Shown here: one piece after another, positions 58,001 through 64,000 of the stretch
How positions within the stretch are numbered: position 1 is the first letter of the stretch
Layout of the letters: each line of letters starts with the position of its first letter
Source: Pseudomonas putida
Lineage (GTDB): Bacteria; Pseudomonadota; Gammaproteobacteria; Pseudomonadales; Pseudomonadaceae
Direction: 5' to 3'
DNA: 64,000 bases
Assembly: GCF_009883635.2 (NCBI RefSeq)
Contig: NZ_CP026115.2
Location: forward strand, 1,240,001-1,304,000
Translations under genes and position numbers: made by a program
The notes under the pieces: model-generated
The model's input: the letters and a program-made list of their open reading frames with translations, nothing else
Told to the model about the DNA's origin: nothing
The model's database searches: none

Positions 58001-58142
58001 CCATGGCCTTGAAGGTGAACGGCGGGTCTTCACTCTGCCCCAACTTGGTGTAGGACATGGCGCCGATGGCAGCCAGCAGAATCATAAGGAACAGCACGAT
58101 CTGGCGGTTACGCAGCGCCCATGCGGAAAGGTTGAAACCCAT
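55077..58142 (-). CDS. RND efflux pump inner-membrane subunit (HAE1 family, TriC-like)
   Basis: This 1021-residue proton-driven pump has twelve membrane segments in the RND layout (1 + 6 + 5) and two large periplasmic loops. LALGLLVDDAIIAVEMMA in segment 4 carries the paired aspartates needed for proton translocation. The N-terminus (AWALRNRQIVLFLMILLA, YTKLGQSEDPPFTFKAM) resembles TriC-type pumps of Pseudomonas more than MexB. It starts 6 bp after the membrane-fusion gene. No outer-membrane channel gene is present, so it would borrow one from elsewhere. Confidence 0.93.
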   Translation of the reverse strand: MGFNLSAWALRNRQIVLFLMILLAAIGAMSYTKLGQSEDPPFTFKAMVIRTLWPGATAEEVSRQVTERIEKKLMETGEYEKIVSFSRPGESQVTFMARDSLHSKDIPELWYQIRKKVADIRHTLPPEIQGPFFNDEFGTTFGNIYALTGAGFDYAVLKDYADRIQIQLQRVKDVGKVELIGLQDEKIWIELSNLKLATLGVPLEAVQQALREQNSVSTAGFFETPSERLQLRVSGRFDSVDEIRQFPIRVGDRTFRIGDVADVHRGFNDPPAPRMRFMGEDAIGLAVSMKDGGDILVLGKALEGEFERLARNLPAGMELRKVSDQPAAVKAGVGEFVQVLVEALVIVLLVSFFSLGLRTGLVVALAIPLVLAMTFASMHYFGIGLHKISLGALVLALGLLVDDAIIAVEMMAIKMEQGYDRLKAASYAWTSTAFPMLTGTLITAAGFLPIATAASSTGEYTRSIFQVVTIALLTSWVAAVVFVPYLGERLLPDLAKLHAARHGKDGHAPDPYGTPFYQRVRRVVEWCVRRRKTVILLTIAAFVGSILLFRFVPQQFFPASGRPELMVDLKLAEGASLANTAERVKQLEALLKQQDGIDNYVAYVGTGSPRFYLPLDQQLPAASFAQFVVLATSMEERERLRSWLISTVDQQFPDLRARVTRLENGPPVGYPVQFRVTGEHIEKARALAREVADKVRENPHVVNVHLDWEEPSKAVFLEIDQDRARALGVSTAQLSSFLQSSLTGTTVSQYREDNELIEILLRGTQQERGELGNLGSLALPTNNGQSVALSQVAMLEYGFEEGIIWHRNRLPTVTVRADIYDKEQPATLVKQILPTLQEIKAKLPDGYLLEVGGTVEDSERGQKSVNAGMPLFVVVVLSLLMIQLRSFSRTVMVFLTAPLGLIGVTLFLLVFRQPFGFVAMLGTIALAGMIMRNSVILVDQIEQDIASGLDRWQAIIEATVRRFRPIVLTALAAVLAMIPLSRSVFYGPMAVAIMGGLIVATALTLLFLPALYAAWFRVKQQ

Positions 58143-58148
58143 CGGGAC

Positions 58149-59249
58149 TTACTCCTTGGCCGTCAGGTTCACAACGCGGTTGGTGCGATCTACCGGCCGC
58201 ACCTCCTGCCCCTCGCGCAGAACGTGGCCCCCGGCAGCGACTACCCAATCGCCCGGCGCCAAGCCTTCGAGCACTGGCACGGTTTCGCTGCCATAAGGCC
58301 CCAGGCGCACCACGGCGCGCTCCAGGCGGCTGTCCTTGTTAACCCGCCAGACATAGGCCTGGCCGTTTTCCGCAGTCACTGCCGACAACGGCACCGCCAG
58401 CGGAATCACCCCGTCATGGGCGATGAACACCCGTGCGCTCTGCCCCAGTTCGGCAGGCACCTTGGCCGAGGTGAAGGCAATGCGTGCGGCGAACGTGCGT
58501 GAGCGCGGGTCGGCCGCTGGCGACAATTCGCGAATGCGCCCTTGGAAGCGCTCGTTGGGATGCGACCACAATTCGACGCTGACATCCTGGCCCACGGCAA
58601 AGCGTGCGAACTGCTGTTCCGGCAGGCCGATGGCCACTTCACGCTCACCGTCGGCGGCGAGTGTGAACACGGTTTGCCCGGCGGCGACCACCTGGCCGAC
58701 TTCAACCTGACGTTTGGCAATGACGCCTGCCTGCGGCGCACGCAACACGGCGTAGTCGGCTTGGTTGCCGGCCACGTCGAACTCGGCCTTGGCCTGCTTC
58801 AGGCGGGCGAGGCCTGCGCGGTAGAGGTTTTCCGCGTTGTCGTACTGGGAGTGGCTGACCATCTGCCGATCCAGCAGCTTCTGATAGCGATCGCGCTCGG
58901 TGCGCACCAGCGACAGGTTGGCCTCGGCCGCCGCCAGCTGGGCGCGGTTGGCTTCCAGCTGCAGGCGCACGTCCTGCGGGTCAAGCTCGGCCAGCGGCTG
59001 CTCGGCCTTGACCCGCTGCCCTTCCTCCACCAGGCGCTTGCTGACCTTGCCGCCAATGCGGAAGGCCAATTCAGGTTCGAAGCGCGCGCGCACTTCGCCG
59101 GGGTAACTGTCGGCAGCGGCTTCGGCCGGCTGTGGCTGCACCACCAGGGCCGGGCGTGGTGCGGCAGGGGCCGCGGCTTCCTGGCCGCAGGCGGCCAGCA
59201 ACAGCGCGGCAGCAGCGGGCAGAGCGAGGGACAAGGCATGGCGCAACAT
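58149..59249 (-). CDS. RND efflux membrane-fusion lipoprotein
   Basis: The 366-residue adaptor has a lipoprotein signal (LSLALPAAAALLLAACGQE, lipobox LAAC), a lipoyl half-motif pair, a coiled-coil hairpin (LQLEANRAQLAAAEANLSLV to LARLKQAKAEFD), a beta-barrel and a membrane-proximal domain. It links the pump to an outer-membrane channel. AAAGGA lies 6 bases before the ATG at 59249; the longer frame adds 8 residues. Only one adaptor is present, whereas TriABC of P. aeruginosa has two. Confidence 0.93.
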   Translation of the reverse strand: MLRHALSLALPAAAALLLAACGQEAAAPAAPRPALVVQPQPAEAAADSYPGEVRARFEPELAFRIGGKVSKRLVEEGQRVKAEQPLAELDPQDVRLQLEANRAQLAAAEANLSLVRTERDRYQKLLDRQMVSHSQYDNAENLYRAGLARLKQAKAEFDVAGNQADYAVLRAPQAGVIAKRQVEVGQVVAAGQTVFTLAADGEREVAIGLPEQQFARFAVGQDVSVELWSHPNERFQGRIRELSPAADPRSRTFAARIAFTSAKVPAELGQSARVFIAHDGVIPLAVPLSAVTAENGQAYVWRVNKDSRLERAVVRLGPYGSETVPVLEGLAPGDWVVAAGGHVLREGQEVRPVDRTNRVVNLTAKE

Positions 59250-59283
59250 GATGAATCCTTTCGCGAAGAGCACATCGAATATT

Positions 59284-59299
59284 TATACTGACGAGTATA
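59284..59299. promoter_or_regulatory. Palindromic operator candidate for the TetR regulator
   Basis: TATACT-GACG-AGTATA is a perfect 6-4-6 palindrome in an unusually AT-rich island, 35 bp before the membrane-fusion gene and about 130 bp before tetR. Its place between divergent efflux and TetR genes is the usual position for a TetR repressor operator. Confidence 0.65.
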
Positions 59300-59429
59300 T
59301 TAAATCAGGGAACCGAGGCCGGGAAGCCGGCGTCGGAAAGAAAATCAACATTAACGATGGTCGCGACTTGCAGCCGGAAGCGGTTCGAGCCGGTAAGATG
59401 GGCGCCCCCTCAACCAGATGCGGATTCCA

Positions 59430-60059
59430 ATGTCCAACGACGCACCCATCGGCCCGGGCCGGCCCAAGGACCTGGCCAAGCGCGGGGCCATCCTCGAAGC
59501 CGCCAAGGCCCTGTTCCTCAGCCTTGGCTATGCCAACACCAGCATGGATGCGGTCGCTGCGGCGGCAGGTGTTTCAAAGCTCACGGTCTACAGCCACTTC
59601 ACCGACAAGCAGACGCTGTTCGGCTCGGCGGTCATGGCGACCTGCCAGAACCAATTGCCCGATCTGATGTTCGAGTACCCCGAAGGGGCTGCGGTGGAGG
59701 AGGTGCTGCTGAACATCGGCCGCAGCTTCCAGGCGCTGATCAGCAGCGACGAGGCGGTGAAGTTGAGCCGCCTGATCATGGCGCTGGGCAGCCAGGACCC
59801 TGGGTTTGGCGAGTACTTCTATGAAGCCGGGCCCAAGCGGGTGCTGGCGGGGATGGAAGCGTTGCTGCGCGGGATCGACGAGCGCGGGCTGTTGCGGATT
59901 GCCAATCCGTTGCAAGCAGCCGAGCACTTCTTCTGCCTGATCAAGGGCGCGCCGGATTACCGGCTGTTGCTGGGGTGTGCCGGGCCGCTGGAGGGGGATG
60001 AGGCCGAGGTCCATGTGCGCGAGGTGGTAGGGTTGTTTATCCGGGCCTTCAAGGCCTGA
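59430..60059 (+). CDS. TetR-family regulator of the adjacent RND pump
   Basis: The 209-residue protein has an N-terminal TetR HTH (about residues 14-60, recognition helix in GVSKLTVYSHFTDKQTLF) and a C-terminal ligand-binding helical domain (TetR_C, AefR-like type). It is divergent from the pump genes and most likely represses them. The ATG at 59430 gives the conserved MSND...GRPKD start; an ATG at 59418 is an alternative. It is followed by a degenerate REP pair. Confidence 0.92.
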   Translation: MSNDAPIGPGRPKDLAKRGAILEAAKALFLSLGYANTSMDAVAAAAGVSKLTVYSHFTDKQTLFGSAVMATCQNQLPDLMFEYPEGAAVEEVLLNIGRSFQALISSDEAVKLSRLIMALGSQDPGFGEYFYEAGPKRVLAGMEALLRGIDERGLLRIANPLQAAEHFFCLIKGAPDYRLLLGCAGPLEGDEAEVHVREVVGLFIRAFKA

Positions 60060-60071
60060 GTCAGCCTGGAG

Positions 60072-60160
60072 CGGCCTCTTCGCGGCTAAAGCCGCTCCCA
60101 CATTCGCGCAGCTTTCAAAACCTGTGATATCCCTGTGGGCTTGCCCGCGAAGAGGCCGGC
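60072..60160. repeat. Degenerate inverted REP pair
   Basis: CGGCCTCTTCGCGG (60072-60085) and CCGCGAAGAGGCCG (60145-60158) are perfect reverse complements, but the inner parts differ (GCTAAAGCCGCTCCCACA versus GTGGGCTTGCCC), so the elements have diverged. They lie between the convergent TetR gene and rsmJ. Confidence 0.8.
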
Positions 60161-60168
60161 GCAGGCGA

Positions 60169-60948
<780 letters not shown>

Positions 60949-61048
60949 TCACACCTAGAAATTGAACCCTGCCCCTCATGTATCGGCCGCCACGGCCGAT
61001 ACAGGCAATATCCCGCTATTCTGCCAGAGCACAGCGCGCACGACTGCC

Positions 61049-61669
61049 ATGACAGATACTCTTCCCATCGGTTTGACCTACTTGTCGCCTGTCGGCAACT
61101 ACGGTCGGCAGAATACCCAGGCACTCGGGGGCGTCAGCCACCTGTGGCAGGATTTCTTTGCCCGCGCGATGGCCGAGCAGCAAGCAGAAGAGCCGGACAG
61201 CGTCAGCCAGGCGATGGTGCAGTACGATCAGGACAGCGGCGAGCCGATTGGCGGGGCCAAGGCCCTGGCCATGATCGAAACCCAGCGCGCCTGCCCGGTG
61301 CAGGACACCATCGTCGCACCGCCCGAGCCCCTGTTCCTGCCCAAGGCGGAACTTGAGGCCAACCTGCTGGAACCGGCGCCAGAGCCGTTCAGCGTCGCCG
61401 AAATGATCCAGCAGCAGCGCCAGCTCGACATCAGCAACAACTGGCTACGCCCGGTCGTGATGAGCCAGGGCCATCCACTCGCCGAGCCAGGCCCAGGCCC
61501 GTCCCCGCGTCCGCTGCACCTGCCGATTGCCGAATTCGAGATGGACCTGCTCGACCCCGCGCCGGAGCCATACGACGAGGCGACCATGGCCAAGCAGCAG
61601 AACGACCTTGAATTCGACATGCACTGGGCACGCCCGGTGGTGCTGAACAACATTCGCGTGCACGCCTGA
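61049..61669 (+). CDS. Hypothetical protein with two 47-residue internal repeats
   Basis: This 206-residue acidic protein has no signal peptide or membrane segment. Residues 93-139 and 154-200 are two gap-free copies of one unit at a constant offset of 61: the pattern xPLxLPxAExExxLLxPAPEP, then ...Q..QLD/LEFD..W.RPVVx. The N-terminal 90 residues (TYLSPVGNYGRQNTQALGGV) look unrelated to the unit. Proline-rich linkers separate the parts. I recognise no family. I chose the ATG at 61049; an open frame starts 29 codons earlier in the intergenic region. It is convergent with the extensin-like gene, with 2 bp between stops. Confidence 0.75.
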   Translation: MTDTLPIGLTYLSPVGNYGRQNTQALGGVSHLWQDFFARAMAEQQAEEPDSVSQAMVQYDQDSGEPIGGAKALAMIETQRACPVQDTIVAPPEPLFLPKAELEANLLEPAPEPFSVAEMIQQQRQLDISNNWLRPVVMSQGHPLAEPGPGPSPRPLHLPIAEFEMDLLDPAPEPYDEATMAKQQNDLEFDMHWARPVVLNNIRVHA

Positions 61670-61671
61670 GA

Positions 61672-62358
61672 TCAGCGGCAGACCTGCCAGCGCCCCATGT
61701 CCAGGTGAAAGTGATTATGGTGAGCAGCGTTGTAGTCTGGCCCCAGCACGGTGCTGAAGCTGTCACAGGCTGCTTGCCGCACCTGCCTTAGAAACTCGCC
61801 CTTCTGCCCACCCGCCTGCCAGTCACGCGCCAGCACGATGCGCTGACCGCCTTGCAGGCGAAAGCCGCTGATATCCAGCGCGTTGGCGGTGGCGTGCTGG
61901 CTCAGACGCCCCTCCTTGCGGTTGTAGACATTGCGGCAGGCAAAGCTGCCCAAGTGGTCCACCTGCACCACAGACTGGCCAAACACCCGCTGCGCCGCAG
62001 GCTGCAGCCCATGCTGCTCGAATAACGCATAGGCAACTGCCAAGGGGCAACTGGCCAGGAAACTGCTGCTCAAACGTACCTTCCCTTGCTCGATGCGCCA
62101 CACGTTTTGCAACGGGCATCTGGCTGATGCCGGGCTGTCGGCTTGCGCCCGGTAACGCAGGCCGGAAGTCTCCAGCGTCTGGCGGCACAAACCAGGGTCA
62201 TTGCGCAGCCGCGACAGTTTGTAGCTCGTCAGCCAGTTTGGCGGCTGACGCACATCCAGCACCGCCCACGGGTTCCACGCATCCGGCAGACGCCAACCGA
62301 GCTGCCACGCAAAGCCTGCCATGATCAGCAGGCCACACAGCAGCATCAGCGTGCGCAT
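61672..62358 (-). CDS. Extensin-like family membrane-anchored protein
   Basis: The 228-residue protein has one N-terminal membrane segment (LMLLCGLLIMAGFAWQLGW) and a C-terminal extensin-like domain, which has a LAS/VanY-type metallopeptidase fold. The candidate zinc ligands are visible: QHATANALDISGF (H-x6-D) and HHNHFHLDMG (HxH). Five or more cysteines suggest periplasmic disulfides. It may act on peptidoglycan peptides; that is inference. It follows the PEP-mutase-family gene by 6 bp. Confidence 0.88.
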   Translation of the reverse strand: MRTLMLLCGLLIMAGFAWQLGWRLPDAWNPWAVLDVRQPPNWLTSYKLSRLRNDPGLCRQTLETSGLRYRAQADSPASARCPLQNVWRIEQGKVRLSSSFLASCPLAVAYALFEQHGLQPAAQRVFGQSVVQVDHLGSFACRNVYNRKEGRLSQHATANALDISGFRLQGGQRIVLARDWQAGGQKGEFLRQVRQAACDSFSTVLGPDYNAAHHNHFHLDMGRWQVCR

Positions 62359-62364
62359 GGCGCC

Positions 62365-63195
62365 TCAGCGGCGGAACAGGTCGTTGAGCTGGGCGAACGG
62401 CAAGGCCTGCTCGCCGTAGCTGAAGGTGCCCTGATCACGAATCTCAAGGGCCGCACGCTGGAACGCGCCCAGCGCTGCCCGAGCCAGTGACGAGCCGACA
62501 CTGATGCGGCGCACCCCCAGGTCCTGCAACTGGTTGACACTCAACGGCACACCCGCCAGGCCCATCAGCACGTTGACCGGTTTCGGCGCCACCGCCTGCA
62601 CCACCGCACGCACCTCATCGACACTGCGCAGCCCCGGCGCATAGAGCACGTCGGCACCGGCCTCGGCAAAGGCCTGCAGGCGCAGGATGGTGTCGTCCAG
62701 GTCCATGCGCCCGTGCAGCAGGTTTTCCGCACGGGCACACAGGGTGAACGGGAATGGCAGGCTGCGGGCGGCCTGCACTGCAGCCCGCACTCGCGCCACA
62801 GCCAGTTCGAAGTCATAGATCGGCGCGTCGGCGCGGCCGCTGGCATCCTCGATCGATCCGCCAACCAGCCCCGCTTCGGCGGCACGCAAGATGGTCTGCC
62901 CGCAGTCCTCGGGCAGGTCACCAAAGCCGTTTTCCAGGTCGGCGGCCACCGGCAAAGCGGTGGCATCGACGATCACCCCGGCGTTATCCAGGGTCTCATC
63001 CAGGCTCAAGGCGCCTTCGGCATCTGGCCGCCCGAGGCTGAAGGCCAGGCCTGCGCTGGTGGTGGCCAATGCTTCGAAGCCGAGGCTGGCCAGCAACTTG
63101 GCGGAGCCGGCATCCCAGGGGTTGGGAATGACGAAGGCGCCATCACGCTCATGCAGTGCCTTGAAGGCTTCGGCTCGCAGGGTCTGTACATCCAT
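62365..63195 (-). CDS. Isocitrate lyase/PEP mutase-family protein
   Basis: The 276-residue TIM-barrel protein has FVIPNPWDAGSAKLLASLGF, ADLENGFGD, GSIEDASGR and FTLCARAENLLHG, the family signatures. It lacks the KKCGH catalytic loop of isocitrate lyase, so it is not a glyoxylate-shunt enzyme; oxaloacetate decarboxylase or PEP-mutase-like hydrolase activity is possible. The ATG at 63195 has GGAGG eight bases upstream; a GTG two codons earlier lies too close. Confidence 0.9.
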   Translation of the reverse strand: MDVQTLRAEAFKALHERDGAFVIPNPWDAGSAKLLASLGFEALATTSAGLAFSLGRPDAEGALSLDETLDNAGVIVDATALPVAADLENGFGDLPEDCGQTILRAAEAGLVGGSIEDASGRADAPIYDFELAVARVRAAVQAARSLPFPFTLCARAENLLHGRMDLDDTILRLQAFAEAGADVLYAPGLRSVDEVRAVVQAVAPKPVNVLMGLAGVPLSVNQLQDLGVRRISVGSSLARAALGAFQRAALEIRDQGTFSYGEQALPFAQLNDLFRR

Positions 63196-63223
63196 GGTCA
63201 CAACCTCCGGGGTCTGGGAATGG

Positions 63224-64000
63224 TCAGAGTAGCCCCAGTTGTTCGACCTCGGGGGCGCGCGGCAATTCCGGTAATGCCGCCAGGCCAGGCAGACGCGCCA
63301 TCAGCCGTTGGTGGAAACGCTGGGCCAGCGCGGCAGCCAGGCGGTTGTCGGACGTGTGCAGGAACACGTAAGGGCTGCGCCCCTCCTCGATCCAGGCGGC
63401 AACCTTGTCGACCCAGGGGGTAAGGAAGGTTTCGTTGGCCGCCAGTTCCGGATGGCCGATGAAGCGCACCTGCGGGTGCTGGCTGAAGGCAGCGGGGCGC
63501 GGGGGCACCTTGGGCTTTTTCGACTGTGCGTGCAGCACGGCGGGGTCACGTGAATTGCAACTGAACAGGGCGCGGGGGTCGAGGCAGATGCGCTCCACGC
63601 CGCGCTCGTGCAGCAGGCGATTGAGCAGCCGTTCTTCCTCGCCCTTGGCGAAGAACGCCTGGTTGCGCACCTCTACGGCCACTGGCACGCCGATTTCGTC
63701 GAGGAAGTGGCACAGCTCGCCCAGTCGTGCGGGGCTGAACTTGCCAGGCAACTGCAGCCAGTACGGCGATACGCGCTGGCCCAGCGGGGCCATCAGGCGG
63801 GTGAAGTCGGAGGCCGCTTCAAGCTGATCACGCAGATCACCCTCATGGCTGATATCACTGGGAAACTTGGCAGTGAAACGAAAGTGCGCGGGCATGACCT
63901 GCGCCCAGCGGGCGATGGTGCCGGGCGCGGGGCGTGCATAGAACGTGGTGTTGCCCTCGACGGCGTTGAATACCTGGCTGTAGTAGCCAAGCATTTCATT
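63224..64000 (-). CDS. DUF72 (YecE-like) protein, 5' end outside window
   Basis: At least 258 C-terminal residues are visible; the frame stays open to the right edge. FNAVEGNTTFYARPAPGTIARW, FRFTAKFPSDISHE, PYWLQLPGKFSPARLGEL and the late YVFLHTSDNRLAAALAQRFH belong to the TIM-barrel DUF72/YecE family, of unknown function. Homologues begin some residues before the FNAVE motif, so the true start lies beyond 64000. It precedes the PEP-mutase-family gene by 28 bp. Confidence 0.9.
   Translation of the reverse strand, partial: NEMLGYYSQVFNAVEGNTTFYARPAPGTIARWAQVMPAHFRFTAKFPSDISHEGDLRDQLEAASDFTRLMAPLGQRVSPYWLQLPGKFSPARLGELCHFLDEIGVPVAVEVRNQAFFAKGEEERLLNRLLHERGVERICLDPRALFSCNSRDPAVLHAQSKKPKVPPRPAAFSQHPQVRFIGHPELAANETFLTPWVDKVAAWIEEGRSPYVFLHTSDNRLAAALAQRFHQRLMARLPGLAALPELPRAPEVEQLGLL

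Overview
The window is chromosomal core DNA from a fluorescent Pseudomonas, most probably of the P. putida group. This rests on gene order (rpoS-proximal nlpD-pcm-surE-truD-ispF; rpsB-tsf-pyrH-frr through accA; dapC/dapD/csdA), on protein sequences recognisable as Pseudomonas, on high GC with strong third-position bias, and on paired intergenic REP elements of the GCGGGCTTGCCCCGCGAA type. No tRNA, rRNA, prophage, insertion sequence or CRISPR array was seen.

From 1 to 32 kb almost everything lies on the minus strand, so transcription runs from right to left. It starts at rpsB-tsf, then pyrH-frr-uppS-cdsA-dxr-rseP-bamA-skp-lpxD-fabZ-lpxA-lpxB-rnhB-dnaE-accA (translation, isoprenoid and phospholipid precursors, outer-membrane assembly, lipid A, fatty-acid initiation, replication). 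It continues with tilS-pyrG-eno-ftsB-ispD, then a formaldehyde-detoxification pair (adhC-fghA) with a divergent LysR regulator, and finally ispF-truD-surE-pcm-nlpD, which leads to rpoS just outside the left edge. Three MEP-pathway enzymes (Dxr, IspD, IspF) and the prenyl transferase UppS are all here. kdsA, which normally lies between pyrG and eno in Pseudomonas, is absent.

From 32 to 49 kb most genes are on the plus strand: map, glnD, dapC, (a minus-strand Na+/H+ antiporter), an ArsC/Spx-like reductase, dapD, csdA-csdE, (minus tcdA), an NdvB-like GH17-GT2 membrane glucan synthase, a small AT-richer orphan gene, dapE, rlmA and a small hypothetical gene. DapC, DapD and DapE are three steps of the succinylase lysine/diaminopimelate pathway. 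CsdA-CsdE-TcdA form the sulfur-transfer/ct6A set.

From 49 to 64 kb the content is more accessory: a cold-shock protein, plsB, a cluster of four small YbaY/YscW-like beta-sandwich proteins around a DUF4197 protein, a two-gene RND efflux system with a divergent TetR regulator and a clear palindrome between them, rsmJ, an unrecognised protein with two internal 47-residue repeats, an extensin-like (LAS-peptidase fold) membrane protein, a PEP-mutase-family enzyme and a partial DUF72 gene. The best candidates for something undescribed are the YbaY-like cluster, whose first ribosome-binding site lies in an 11-bp stem, and the duplicated-repeat protein at 61 kb.
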